A DNA stretch of 60,051 bases from assembly GCA_902489445.1 (NCBI GenBank), contig CABTZX010000007.1:1-60051 (forward strand). Direction: 5' to 3'. The notes under the pieces were generated by a model. It was not told the origin of the DNA and made no database searches. It saw only the letters and a list, made by a program, of their open reading frames with translations. Shown piece by piece: positions 26,609 through 35,694 of this stretch; position 1 is the stretch's first letter; the number at the start of each line of letters is the position of its first letter. Source of the stretch: an uncultured Bacteroidales bacterium. Its GTDB lineage: Bacteria; Bacteroidota; Bacteroidia; Bacteroidales; Porphyromonadaceae. The position numbers and the translations under genes are program-made.

Positions 26609-26918
26609 TACGTGTGTAAAGCTACAAAGAAAATACGTATCCTCCGCTTCTTGTGGTAGCAAAAGAGAGAGAAAAGCGTCATTCCGATGCGCAACGCCAA
26701 CAAAAAGCATCGCTATATTCATTTTTTTACTATCTTTACCGCGCGAGAGGTTATGCAGAGTTGATTAAACCAACGCAGAAAAGAGCACTCTAATTAAAGT
26801 AGAGATAGAGAAGAGGACTATATAAACTAAAAAGAAGATTTAGAAACTGGATATAATACAAAATATCAAGAACGAACAAAACGAATATAAGCACACCCAA
26901 TAACAATGAGATAGCACT
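26609..26918. other. A-rich intergenic leader region
   Basis: No gene was found. TATCTTTA at 26731-26738 differs by one base from the TAnnTTTG promoter element and points to the gene at 26919. From about 26760 to the ATG the plus strand is strongly A-rich with few G or C, suggesting an unstructured 5' leader of about 170 nt. Confidence 0.4.
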
Positions 26919-28442
26919 ATGAAACGAGCATTATTAATCACCCTCACCATTCCCTTGTTAATGGGGCTCAATGGGATAGGTGCCATAGGGCAAAATTACG
27001 GAGACGATATCTACTACACCCCATCTCAGTCCAAAAAGGAGCGTGAAGCGGCTCGCAAAGCTAATGCGGAACGCGAAGCGGCTCTGCGCGCCGAATGGGC
27101 TAAGCAGCGCGCCTTGGAAGAAAACTATGCCGATGACGACGAAGTGGATACCTCCGATGCCGATATTGATGCCTACAATCGGCGCGGAACCGATAAAAAT
27201 CAGCTCAAACGCGGCTATGCGTTCGGCAAAAATAAGTATGGTAAAAAGCAGCGTCTTGCTGGTACCTATTCATCACGAATAGCACGCTTCCACGACCCCG
27301 CAACCATCATAACCGATTCGCGCGACGGTAATGTGGTAGTCATTATCGATAACGATCGCTACGGCTATGGGGCATACGACTACGATTACAACTACGATTA
27401 TTACGGATATAACGGCAACGTAACCATTAACCTCTATCCGGGATACGGCTATAACTCATGGTACTACCCGTGGTATGATGCTTGGTACGATCCGTGGTTC
27501 TTCTATGATCCGTGGTTTTACACGGCGTGGCGTTACCCGCGCCGGCCCTTTGGCTATCCGGGCGGCTATTACGATCCCTGGTGGGGGTACTCGGGGTACG
27601 GATTCGGATTTGGCTATTCATGGAACAACGGATACTACAACGGCTATAGAGACGGCTACCGGGATGGATATTGGAACGGCGGCGGCTACGATCCCTATTC
27701 GGGGCGCTACTTCGACCGAAGCTACAGCCGAAACTACTATGCCAATGGACGTGGCCATAGCGATGCCTATACTGAAAACAACCGTATACGTCGCGGCAGA
27801 GACACCGGCACACAAGGCTATCCGCAAAATAACCAGTCGCAAACACGCGGACGGGACGAAAAGGCCGATAATAGCTTGGGACGCGGCAGATACGACCGCG
27901 GAACCTACTGGAGTAATCCTGAAAATCGCACTACCGATAACGACCGCTACATCAGTGATCGAACATATCGGGATCGAAATAGCGGAAGAGGCAGATATAG
28001 TGCCGAAAGCCGCTCGGAACGCGATAATAGCTACGATCGCGCCGGAAGCACCAATCGTGGCGTAAACGAAGGACGAGATATCGAACAAAACCGGGGCAGA
28101 GTAATCGAACGCGGTAACGCACAACGCGGTCGATACGATGGAATTAGCCGCGGTCAGGTATACCGCAGCGAACCGGACCGGACCTACCGAAGCTCCGATT
28201 CACGTGTTTCGCGCTCTTCCTCCTATGACAGAGGCTCTTACGGCAGAGGCTCCTATAGCGCGCCGTCACGCAGTTCGAGCCGATCATCGAGCTCTTCCTA
28301 CCGGAGTAGCGATAGCGGACGCGGAAGCTATTCGGCGCCGTCGCGCAGCAGCAGTTCGTCAAGCGGCAGTTATTCTGCACCATCACGAAGCAGCAGTCCG
28401 TCAAGTAGTTCCTCTTCATCCGGTGGACACAGAGGACGATAA
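26919..28442 (+). CDS. Secreted low-complexity protein: Tyr/Trp/Gly-rich core and Arg/Ser-rich tail
   Basis: Family not recognised with confidence. The 507 residues comprise: a signal peptide (M-K-R-A-L-L-I-T-L-T to G-A-I-G-Q); a Lys/Arg/Glu/Ala helical part (about 38-75); an acidic stretch; a short folded-looking part with V-V-V-I-I-D-N-D-R; a core of about 110 residues dominated by Tyr, Trp, Gly, Pro and Asp (Y-D-P-W and Y-G-Y words, about 150-265); and a tail of Arg/Gly/Asp and then Ser/Arg repeats (A-P-S-R-S-S-S). Expected in the periplasm or outside the cell. The aromatic core could mediate self-association; the Ser/Arg tail could bind acidic polymers. Both are inference. A strong hairpin follows the stop. 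Confidence 0.7.
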   Translation: MKRALLITLTIPLLMGLNGIGAIGQNYGDDIYYTPSQSKKEREAARKANAEREAALRAEWAKQRALEENYADDDEVDTSDADIDAYNRRGTDKNQLKRGYAFGKNKYGKKQRLAGTYSSRIARFHDPATIITDSRDGNVVVIIDNDRYGYGAYDYDYNYDYYGYNGNVTINLYPGYGYNSWYYPWYDAWYDPWFFYDPWFYTAWRYPRRPFGYPGGYYDPWWGYSGYGFGFGYSWNNGYYNGYRDGYRDGYWNGGGYDPYSGRYFDRSYSRNYYANGRGHSDAYTENNRIRRGRDTGTQGYPQNNQSQTRGRDEKADNSLGRGRYDRGTYWSNPENRTTDNDRYISDRTYRDRNSGRGRYSAESRSERDNSYDRAGSTNRGVNEGRDIEQNRGRVIERGNAQRGRYDGISRGQVYRSEPDRTYRSSDSRVSRSSSYDRGSYGRGSYSAPSRSSSRSSSSSYRSSDSGRGSYSAPSRSSSSSSGSYSAPSRSSSPSSSSSSSGGHRGR

Positions 28443-28450
28443 GTGAACTT

Positions 28451-28491
28451 TTTGCGGTCGTAACTGTTTTAATGCCGGTTACGGCCGCAAA
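28451..28491 (+). terminator. Strong hairpin between the low-complexity gene and the FadL-like gene
   Basis: A 14-bp stem (TTTGCGGTCGTAAC with GTTACGGCCGCAAA, one G-U pair) and a 13-nt loop. No T-run follows, so it may act as a terminator, an attenuator or an mRNA 3' end stabiliser. Confidence 0.5.
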
Positions 28492-28529
28492 CAACTGAAA
28501 CGTCAACACATAGATTATATACAAAAACC

Positions 28530-30176
28530 ATGAAGTTATCCCGATTCTATATAGCTATTCCCGCGTTGCTGCTGGCCTCCGCGCTTTCGCTGCAAGCACA
28601 GAGCGAAACAGATGCTTTCCGATTGAGTCAAACAGGGCTTGCCGGTTCGGCGCGCTATCAGGCGTTGGCTGGCGCTTTTACCGCTTTGGGCGGCGATCTA
28701 TCCGCTATTGCTTACAATCCGGCGGCTACCGCTGTTTTCCACAATTCGGAGTTCCTTTACACTATGAACGTTAATTCGAGGAACGTGAATGCACAGTGGT
28801 TCGATAGGGAATCTACTAATAAAAAGAGCGGATTTCACTCCGGGCAAGTGGGCATTGTGGCAAGTTTTTTTGATCGCAGTAGCGATAACTCTTTCAACTT
28901 TGCCTTCAATATGAACCAAAGCTACCTATACAACCGAGGCGTAAGCATCGCTTCGGGCAGACCAACCGACTACTCTTTAGCCGATTACACCGCCGCCTGC
29001 ACACCGGATGGTATGGCAAAAGACGATTTTTGGCCCCGTAACGGATACGATCCCTATAATACTCCGGCATCGTGGTTAGCTGTTTTGGGTTATCAAAGCG
29101 GATGGACCTCCGCAAAACAGGATGCCTACGGGCCTTATTATGCATCCGCCTATGAGTACTACGACCAGTCGCAAGGCAAATATCTTCCCTACGGCCCCGC
29201 CAATTCGAAGCTACAGTTTTCCGAATCGGGCTGTTCGCGCAACTACGATTTTTCGTTCGGCTTTAACTTTAAGGACCTTATCTACACCGGATTTTCCCTA
29301 AGGTACGTAACCACCTCTATGAGGTACCAAAGTGAATACAACGAGTCGTTCCCGTTTAACGATTATCTCAATTTGAGGAACCAACTCTTTACACGTGGCG
29401 ATGGGTTCGCTTTCTCCGTCGGGATGATCGGTAGGCCTACGGACGGATTGCGCCTCGGTTTTGCCCTCGAATCCCCCACTTTCTACCGATTGACCGATAG
29501 GTTCGATGCAGCCGGAAGCTCGCGCTACTCGCAAGGTGTAGATAAAAACGGCAATCTCCTCCCTGAAAAGGAATGGTACTATGATGCCCAAACGCCCCAA
29601 AATGCCTACTATGTGTACAATTTGATGACCCCGATGAAGGCATCGCTCGGCATCGCCTACACCTACAAGAATTACGGTTTGATTAGTTTGGATTACTCCG
29701 TTACGCCCTACAGTATGATGCATCTTTCCGATGACGAGGGGCCGCTATCGTTTGACAATAATGCTATTTCCAAACATTACCTTGCAGCGCACACTTTCCG
29801 TGCCGGCGTAGAGGTAAAACCGATATCCCGTTTGGCGATTCGGCTCGGTTATATGGTACAATCCGCGCCATCAAAGGACATCGATGCAATGGGCAAAACG
29901 AACAGCGAAGGCGGAAGCATTATGGCCGTTTCGGGAACAATTCCCCATTTCGAGATGAAGCGTGGCATAAGCGCAGTCACTTGTGGGCTGGGAGGCTATA
30001 TCACAAAGCGGTTCTATACCGATCTGGCGCTTGTGTGGAGCAACCAAAAAAGCAAGGTATATACCTTCCCAACCATCTATAACAATAGTGGAAATGCGGT
30101 CGTTACGGCTCCGGAAGCAATAAATCTTCGGCAACGTGATTTCACCGCAACACTCTCATTGGGTATTAAATTCTAA
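28530..30176 (+). CDS. OmpP1/FadL-like outer-membrane transport protein
   Basis: A 548-residue protein with a signal peptide (M-K-L-S-R-F-Y-I to L-S-L-Q-A-Q) and the family opening A-F-R-L-S-Q-T-G-L-A-G-S-A-R-Y-Q-A-L-A-G-A-F-T, then G-G-D-L-S-A-I-A-Y-N-P-A-A, typical of the hatch of FadL/OmpP1-type barrels. The rest alternates as a beta-barrel and ends in L-S-L-G-I-K-F. Members take up hydrophobic compounds across the outer membrane; the Bacteroidota branch has unknown ligands. The cytidine deaminase gene begins 6 bp after its stop, so the two are probably co-transcribed. Confidence 0.85.
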   Translation: MKLSRFYIAIPALLLASALSLQAQSETDAFRLSQTGLAGSARYQALAGAFTALGGDLSAIAYNPAATAVFHNSEFLYTMNVNSRNVNAQWFDRESTNKKSGFHSGQVGIVASFFDRSSDNSFNFAFNMNQSYLYNRGVSIASGRPTDYSLADYTAACTPDGMAKDDFWPRNGYDPYNTPASWLAVLGYQSGWTSAKQDAYGPYYASAYEYYDQSQGKYLPYGPANSKLQFSESGCSRNYDFSFGFNFKDLIYTGFSLRYVTTSMRYQSEYNESFPFNDYLNLRNQLFTRGDGFAFSVGMIGRPTDGLRLGFALESPTFYRLTDRFDAAGSSRYSQGVDKNGNLLPEKEWYYDAQTPQNAYYVYNLMTPMKASLGIAYTYKNYGLISLDYSVTPYSMMHLSDDEGPLSFDNNAISKHYLAAHTFRAGVEVKPISRLAIRLGYMVQSAPSKDIDAMGKTNSEGGSIMAVSGTIPHFEMKRGISAVTCGLGGYITKRFYTDLALVWSNQKSKVYTFPTIYNNSGNAVVTAPEAINLRQRDFTATLSLGIKF

Positions 30177-30182
30177 CCAAAT

Positions 30183-30659
30183 ATGAAAAAGGAACAGTTG
30201 CCCATTAACTATCGTATTCTTCCGCGCGAAGAATTCGATGATGCCCTGCGCCAATTGGAGGATGCCGCTATTGAGGCGGCTCGCAAAGCGTATGCGCCTT
30301 ACAGCCACTTTTCCGTCGGAGCCGCCCTGCGGCTGGAGGATGGCACCATTATCACCGGTAGTAATCAGGAGAATGCTTCCTATCCATTAGGCATCTGTGC
30401 CGAGCGCAATGCGCTCTTTCACGCCGGAGCCACCTACCCCGATAAAGCGGTAAAAGAACTACTGGTAGTGGCTTTTGCCGGAGATAAGCGCGCCAATCGG
30501 GCAGCTCCCTGTGGAGGATGCCGACAGGTTATCCTCGAAACGAGTGCCCGTTACCACACGCCTATACGCATCATTCTCCCCGGAGAGAAAGATGCGCTTA
30601 TCCTCGAGGATAATGCCTACCTGCTTCCCTTCGGCTTCGATGCCTCCTTCCTCTCCTAA
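30183..30659 (+). CDS. cdd: Cytidine deaminase
   Basis: A 158-residue cytoplasmic enzyme with the zinc-dependent deaminase motifs C-A-E (Cys72, Glu74) and P-C-G-G-C (Cys110, Cys113), plus the N-terminal A-Y-A-P-Y-S-H-F-S-V-G-A-A segment for substrate binding. Homotetrameric-type cytidine deaminases convert cytidine and deoxycytidine to uridine forms in pyrimidine salvage. It lies 6 bp downstream of the FadL-like gene and ends before a hairpin shared with groEL. Confidence 0.95.
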   Translation: MKKEQLPINYRILPREEFDDALRQLEDAAIEAARKAYAPYSHFSVGAALRLEDGTIITGSNQENASYPLGICAERNALFHAGATYPDKAVKELLVVAFAGDKRANRAAPCGGCRQVILETSARYHTPIRIILPGEKDALILEDNAYLLPFGFDASFLS

Positions 30660-30720
30660 CTTTTTCATCTTTTTCGGAACGAAACGTTTTAGAAATAGGG
30701 AATATTTTGATATAAAGCAA

Positions 30721-30751
30721 AGGGGCGACGGACAGTCCGTCACCCCTTTTT
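30721..30751. terminator. Bidirectional terminator between cdd and groEL
   Basis: A 12-bp stem (AGGGGCGACGGA, 30721-30732, with TCCGTCACCCCT, 30736-30747) with one imperfect pair and a 3-nt loop, followed by T on the plus strand and preceded by A-rich sequence that gives T on the minus strand. It can serve both convergent genes. Confidence 0.8.
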
Positions 30752-30780
30752 CTCTGCATTTTGTGTTCTGCAGGGCGATA

Positions 30781-32427
30781 TTACATCATTCCGCCCATGC
30801 CTCCACCCATAGCTGCGGCAGCGGCTGCTGCGGCGGCATCTGATTTTTCTTCCTTCTTATCGGCAATTACGCACATAGTTGTGAGGAACATACCGGCAAT
30901 GGATGCGGCATTTTCCAAAGCTACGCGTGCCACTTTGGCAGGATCAATTACGCCCGAAGTGCTTAAATGTTCAAAGCTATCGGTGCGTGCGTTGTAGCCA
31001 AAGTCGCCATCGGATTCTTTAACCTTCTGAACAATAACGGCGCCTTCCTTACCTGCATTGGCCACAATCTGGCGAAGCGGCTCTTCAATAGCACGCTTGA
31101 TTATTTCAATACCGGTAGTTTCGTCGTCCGTTTCGCCCTTAAGTCCTTCCAGAACCTTAGTAGCGCGGATGTAAGCGATACCGCCCCCGGGCACGGTTCC
31201 TTCTTCGATAGCGGCACGGGTAGCACTGAGTGCATCGTCCACACGATCCTTCTTTTCCTTCATTTCCACTTCGCTGGCGGCACCCACATAGAGCACTGCT
31301 ACGCCACCGGCTAATTTAGCCAGACGTTCTTGCAGCTTTTCGCGATCGTAGTCGCTCGTGGTATTTTCAATTTGAGCCTTAATTTGGGCTACACGTTCGT
31401 TAATGTCCTTCTTTTTGCCCAATCCGTTTACGATGGTGGTATTATCCTTGTCAACGGTAACCTTTTCGGCCTGACCGAGCATATCGATAGTGGTCATTTC
31501 GAGCGTCAGACCAGTTTCTTCGCTGATCACGGTGCCACCGGTCAAAACGGCTATATCGCGTAGCATTTCTTTACGCCGATCGCCAAATCCGGGAGCCTTA
31601 ACGGCGCACACTTTCAAGCCTCCGCGCAAGCGGTTTACTACCAAAGTAGCGAGTGCTTCGCTATCAATATCTTCGGCAATAATGAGTAGCGGGCGACCGG
31701 TTTGCAGGCTCTTTTCGAGCAAGGGGAGGAAATCCTTAATTACAGATATCTTTTTATCGTACAAAAGGATATACGGATTTTCCATTTCGCACTGCATCTT
31801 TTCCGTATCCGTAACGAAGTAGGGCGAGATGTAACCGCGGTCGAACTGCATACCTTCAACCACCTGAACTTCGGTAGTGGTTCCCTTGGCTTCTTCCACG
31901 GTAATAACCCCTTCCTTGTTCACCTTTTCCATTGCCTGAGCAATGAGGGTACCGATTTCTTCGTCGCCATTGGCAGAAATCTTCGCTACATGCTCAATAC
32001 GCTTCAGATCTTTGCCTACAGCTTTGCTCTGCTTAGCGATATCCTTTACCACGGCGGCTACCGCTTTATCAATACCGCGCTTGAGTTCCATTGGATTAGC
32101 ACCGGCGGTTACGTTTTTCAGCCCTACATTGATAATGCTCTGAGCCAGAACCGTAGCGGTTGTGGTACCGTCACCGGCATCTTCGTTGGTTTTGGAAGCG
32201 ACTTCCTTAACCAGCTGAGCCCCCATATTTTCGAAGGCGCAGTCCAACTCGATATCCTTTGCCACCGTAACACCGTCCTTGGTGATTTGGGGCGCACCGT
32301 AAGATTTTGCCAAAATGACGTTCCGGCCTTTCGGGCCTAAGGTAACCTTGACGGCATTAGCCAATTCGTCGACCCCTTTCTTCAGGAGATCGCGCGCTTC
32401 TACATCAAATTTTATCTCTTTTGCCAT
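30781..32427 (-). CDS. groL: Chaperonin GroEL
   Basis: A 548-residue chaperonin subunit with the usual start M-A-K-E-I-K-F-D, the nucleotide-binding D-G-T-T-T-A-T motif at about 86-92, and the flexible Gly-Met tail G-G-G-M-G-G-M-M preceded by a run of nine Ala. It forms the double-ring folding chamber with GroES. It follows groES by 46 bp on the same strand. No CIRCE inverted repeat was found upstream of the pair, consistent with regulation by another route. Confidence 0.98.
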   Translation of the reverse strand: MAKEIKFDVEARDLLKKGVDELANAVKVTLGPKGRNVILAKSYGAPQITKDGVTVAKDIELDCAFENMGAQLVKEVASKTNEDAGDGTTTATVLAQSIINVGLKNVTAGANPMELKRGIDKAVAAVVKDIAKQSKAVGKDLKRIEHVAKISANGDEEIGTLIAQAMEKVNKEGVITVEEAKGTTTEVQVVEGMQFDRGYISPYFVTDTEKMQCEMENPYILLYDKKISVIKDFLPLLEKSLQTGRPLLIIAEDIDSEALATLVVNRLRGGLKVCAVKAPGFGDRRKEMLRDIAVLTGGTVISEETGLTLEMTTIDMLGQAEKVTVDKDNTTIVNGLGKKKDINERVAQIKAQIENTTSDYDREKLQERLAKLAGGVAVLYVGAASEVEMKEKKDRVDDALSATRAAIEEGTVPGGGIAYIRATKVLEGLKGETDDETTGIEIIKRAIEEPLRQIVANAGKEGAVIVQKVKESDGDFGYNARTDSFEHLSTSGVIDPAKVARVALENAASIAGMFLTTMCVIADKKEEKSDAAAAAAAAAMGGGMGGMM

Positions 32428-32473
32428 TGCTTTAATTGCTTTGAATGAATGTTTTTGTTTTTGCTTGCGATGA

Positions 32474-32746
32474 TTAGTTCAAAACGGCGAGTACGTCACT
32501 TTGTCGCATAATCATGAGCTTTTCGCCTTCTATTTCAATTTCCGTACCGGCATATTTACCGTAAAGCACTTCGTTGCCTTCCTTCAGCTCCATGGCTTCG
32601 TCCTTGGTTCCTTTACCAACGGCTATCACTTTGCCTTTGAGGGGCTTTTCTTTTGCGCTGTCGGGGATGATGATGCCACCCGCACTCTTTTCTTCTGCTT
32701 TGTCCGGTTTGATCAGAACTCGGTCTGCTAATGGTTTGATTTTCAT
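32474..32746 (-). CDS. groS: Co-chaperonin GroES
   Basis: A 90-residue protein starting M-K-I-K-P-L-A-D-R-V-L-I-K and containing G-G-I-I-I-P-D-S-A (mobile loop) and Y-G-K-Y-A-G-T-E-I. It caps GroEL. It is the first gene of the groES-groEL operon; the upstream region carries a small hairpin (GAGGTGC-TCGG-GCACCTC, 32824-32841) but no clear TAnnTTTG element or CIRCE. Confidence 0.97.
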   Translation of the reverse strand: MKIKPLADRVLIKPDKAEEKSAGGIIIPDSAKEKPLKGKVIAVGKGTKDEAMELKEGNEVLYGKYAGTEIEIEGEKLMIMRQSDVLAVLN

Positions 32747-32947
32747 ACTGTTATTATATTTCTATTGCGTTCTTACGCGTTTATTTGTCCCTTTTCGGTA
32801 CGTTGTTTCCGTCTCTTTCTACCGAGGTGCTCGGGCACCTCTCTACCTCTATAATGCAATATATATGCCAAACCGATATTTTGTATGAAAAAACGACACT
32901 TTGACGCGCCACATGGTCAATCCGACCTACTTCCGAACAGCATCAAT

Positions 32948-33035
32948 AGGTATATAAGTTTGCTCCAAAAGGTATATAAGTTTCGCACAAAAGGTATATA
33001 CCTATCCACCGGAACTTATATACCTATTGCAGCAC
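32948..33035. repeat. Four-unit 22-bp array (TATATA type)
   Basis: Units start at 32948, 32970, 32992 and 33014. Three open with AGGTATATA and one with ACTTATATA. The array lies upstream of groES and just downstream of the type IX secreted protein gene. The rest of 32747-33132 holds only the groES leader hairpin and nothing else recognisable. Confidence 0.92.
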
Positions 33036-33132
33036 GGCACAAATCTCCTTAAAGAGCGAGAGCACAAAAAGCAAAGGGAGGAAGTGCCGCTGCACTCCCT
33101 CCCTTGCACAAACATTGTCGTTTCGATCCGAC

Positions 33133-35097
33133 TTATTTTACCACCTTGACAACCTGATCAAGAGCACGTACCATATAGATGCCTTCCGCAAGAGCGGTTA
33201 CATTGATACGGTGTTCCGTAGTGGTAAGCAATTCTCGACCAGCCGCATCGTAGAGAGATACCTGAGTTCCTTCAGCAATGCCACTTACTTCCAAAATTGT
33301 TCCGTTGTTGATCAGACGTACGGCAATCTGATTGTCGGCAATCTGTTCTGCATGATTGTACAGGGTCATACCTACTGTGGCATCCTTTTCTACGGTCAGC
33401 TCGAAGGTATCCTTATCCTTTGTACCTTCAACTGCCTTTCCGTCTACCGTCCAGCTTTCAACAGCCCATTTGGAGTCGCCCTTTGCATAGGTGAAAACCA
33501 CTTTCTTTCCGGCTTCAACCGGCTTTCCGCTTTCGTAGGCAGCGCCATCCACTGTAGCGGTTACTTTGCCTGCCACTTCGTCCGGGAAGCTGTAGGTTAC
33601 TGCGTAGGTGGCTACTGTTTTATCGCGGAAAAGAGCACTTATCGTTGTCGGAGCCGTGATTTCTACATCCTCTAAAACAACTTCTCCCGATTCATTTACA
33701 ACTAACTCGTCTTCTTCGTACACTTTATCCCCCACTGTTACGGAAGCCACTTTGTAGTTATCCTTGGCAGTTACTATTATTGTAATCTTGCTTCCCTTGT
33801 TCACTTCGTCTCCGCTTTTAAGATCTTCGAAGCCATGAATTACATCAATATAGCCATTTTCACTTGGCGTAATTGTGATAGCTACTTTTTCAACCGGATC
33901 GGTGTTAGTAATCGTCAAGTAATTGGTATAGAGAAGCGCCTCGTCATCCTCATAAGATAACTCCGGGAACAACTCATTGCGTATTCCTGCGCATACCATG
34001 ATTTCTGTGGCGCCATTCTTGAAGGCTTCTTCTTTAAACGTTGTAAAGCCATCTTCAATGGTATAGGCTGTTGTCGGTATTTCAGCAACCTGGTCTTCTT
34101 TGTCTTTTTCTTTAATGACGTAGTACCATTTGATATCCGTTTTTACTGGATCTCCCTCCCCAAACTGACGGGAAATTGTATTCAGATACTTCATATCAAC
34201 GGTGCGTCCGTTTATAGCTGCGCTTGGCGAAACAAATGCGATGCTTTGTTGCACACTAAAACCATCCCCATACTGTTTTGTGTAGGTAACCTTCGGATTC
34301 ATTTGCGGAAGCTGTTCCGGGCTGAGATAGTTTCCTTGTACATTAACACACGTCAGTGTAGTACTTTCCGTAAGTTTTCTGAGATTTTCGGCTTTATATG
34401 TTTCGTTCCCTGTGTATTCCAGCGACTTCAGGGAGGGCATGCCCTCTTCGGGTACTTGAAGAACATCAATCATCTGATCGGATATATTCAGGGTCTCCAG
34501 AGCTGGGAAATCATTCAAATCAAGCGTGTGCCACTCTACACAAGAAACAGGTCTATAAATGGTCCAATCAATATCGGATGTAATCTCTAAATTGACCAGT
34601 TTAGGGAGTTTGCCTAAATATGTGTTTTTATTCGGAGTTTTCAGTTTAAGCGTTTTCAACTCGGAACAATGTGAAAAGTCTGCTTCACTTTCCTTGAAAT
34701 TACTATAGAAACCGGCGTCAAACACCTCTAACTTGGGTGCCACAAACGTACCAACACCCACGCAATTTTTCTCAGCGAAGTTGATAACCAACGATAGCAA
34801 GTTTACGGCATCTATCTTAATAGTACGTTTTTCCTGAGATACAGATGCAAATGTATGCTTAAGACGATTGGTCATCCCTTCCTTAAATGGTTTTACGGAT
34901 TCTACGTCGGAGCCATCGCCCCAATCTATAATAACGGGATTTAATTCTGTGGTAATAATATCCACTTTAAAATCCTTTGCTTCGGGAGCCACTGTCAGTT
35001 CGACGTATTCGGTTGTACTGATGGCAGGTTGCTCTTGCGCACAGAGTGTCAGCACCATAGCAACAAAAGTGCCGACAAAAAGTAATAGTTTTCTCAT
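33133..35097 (-). CDS. Secreted repeat protein with type IX secretion sorting domain
   Basis: A 654-residue protein with a signal peptide (MRKLLLFVGTFVAMVLTLCA-Q), a PKD-like element (I-D-W-G-D-G-S-D-V-E then K-H-T-F), a region of LRR-like strands (L-K-T-L-K-L, L-V-N-L-E-I, L-E-T-L-N-I, L-K-S-L-E-Y; about 110-260), beta-sandwich repeats with G-Y-I-D-V-I-H-G-F, and a C-terminal sorting domain (about the last 70 residues: V-S-L-Y-D-A-A-G-R-E-L, then L-A-E-G-I-Y-M-V-R and K-V-V-K). The last part matches the type IX secretion signal, so it is exported across the outer membrane and perhaps anchored on the surface. LRR-like surface proteins often bind host or bacterial partners; the partner is unknown. 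Confidence 0.85.
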   Translation of the reverse strand: MRKLLLFVGTFVAMVLTLCAQEQPAISTTEYVELTVAPEAKDFKVDIITTELNPVIIDWGDGSDVESVKPFKEGMTNRLKHTFASVSQEKRTIKIDAVNLLSLVINFAEKNCVGVGTFVAPKLEVFDAGFYSNFKESEADFSHCSELKTLKLKTPNKNTYLGKLPKLVNLEITSDIDWTIYRPVSCVEWHTLDLNDFPALETLNISDQMIDVLQVPEEGMPSLKSLEYTGNETYKAENLRKLTESTTLTCVNVQGNYLSPEQLPQMNPKVTYTKQYGDGFSVQQSIAFVSPSAAINGRTVDMKYLNTISRQFGEGDPVKTDIKWYYVIKEKDKEDQVAEIPTTAYTIEDGFTTFKEEAFKNGATEIMVCAGIRNELFPELSYEDDEALLYTNYLTITNTDPVEKVAITITPSENGYIDVIHGFEDLKSGDEVNKGSKITIIVTAKDNYKVASVTVGDKVYEEDELVVNESGEVVLEDVEITAPTTISALFRDKTVATYAVTYSFPDEVAGKVTATVDGAAYESGKPVEAGKKVVFTYAKGDSKWAVESWTVDGKAVEGTKDKDTFELTVEKDATVGMTLYNHAEQIADNQIAVRLINNGTILEVSGIAEGTQVSLYDAAGRELLTTTEHRINVTALAEGIYMVRALDQVVKVVK

Positions 35098-35193
35098 AAC
35101 TTTTTCCTTTTATTGTAATCTTCTTTCCTCAATCTAAACCCATTCTATCGCTTGTTTCGTACACACCACTGGTGTACTCGTAGCAACGCGTCG

Positions 35194-35201
35194 CAAATGT
35201 A
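35194..35201 (-). promoter_or_regulatory. TAnnTTTG promoter for the type IX secreted protein
   Basis: TACATTTG on the minus strand about 97 bp before the ATG at 35097. Confidence 0.5.
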
Positions 35202-35694
35202 GTTATTTTGTCTGAAAAAACTATCTTAAACCACACATAAGGCAAAATATTAGGGAACTTTACATTCACATACTCCCAAACAGGGGTATTTTTGTAAGGT
35301 TACAAGGTGCAAGGAAATTAAGAAAAGTCTATACTTTTAGGGAAAGCTCGGGAGGGTTATCCGATCATTTCCTTTACTTACTTCAATATATCGTTAGGTG
35401 TGAGCGAATGGGTGATAATTTTATAGGGTTATTTGGATTATTTTGTATCTTTGTACGCAGAAAGAGATGCTTTTGTGTATGAATACAGCGGTAGTTGATG
35501 TCATTATGGCTACTCATCGGAGGAATGGCAGGGCAAATACGCCTTGTTGTCGTTGCTATTTCTTTCACACGCGGGGTAATCGGCTTCATACACGGGGGAA
35601 TCAGCGGTTAATGCTCACCACGAGCGAGTTAAGTGTTTCGGGCCGCGCTCGCCCACTTCAATTTAAAGTACAGTCCATATAGCACACAGAAATT
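35202..35694. other. Intergenic region with a leader for the gene at 35695
   Basis: Apart from TATCTTTG at 35446-35453 on the plus strand, which begins a leader of about 240 nt before the ATG at 35695, no gene is supported. A 79-codon frame at 35443-35682 starts inside the promoter and lacks any protein-like features, so it is not called. Confidence 0.4.
35446..35453 (+). promoter_or_regulatory. TAnnTTTG promoter for the small outer-membrane protein
   Basis: TATCTTTG on the plus strand, followed by a long (about 240 nt) untranslated leader before 35695. Confidence 0.5.

Noticed and set aside
27427..28524. Long open frames in other phases of the low-complexity secreted gene
   Set aside because: Produced by the biased codon content of the Tyr/Gly and Ser/Arg repeats; the chosen frame has a signal peptide, proper start and downstream hairpin.
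32747..32900. CIRCE/HrcA operator upstream of groES
   Set aside because: The inverted repeat present (GAGGTGC/GCACCTC with a 4-nt loop) does not match TTAGCACTC-N9-GAGTGCTAA.
5481..33035. CRISPR explanation for the four-unit 22-bp arrays
   Set aside because: Units are contiguous with no unique spacers, the conserved part is only about 12 bp, arrays stay at four units and no cas gene is present.
35443..35682. Plus-strand 79-codon frame before the small outer-membrane protein
   Set aside because: Its ATG-proximal part overlaps the TATCTTTG promoter, and the residue pattern shows no domain or signal.
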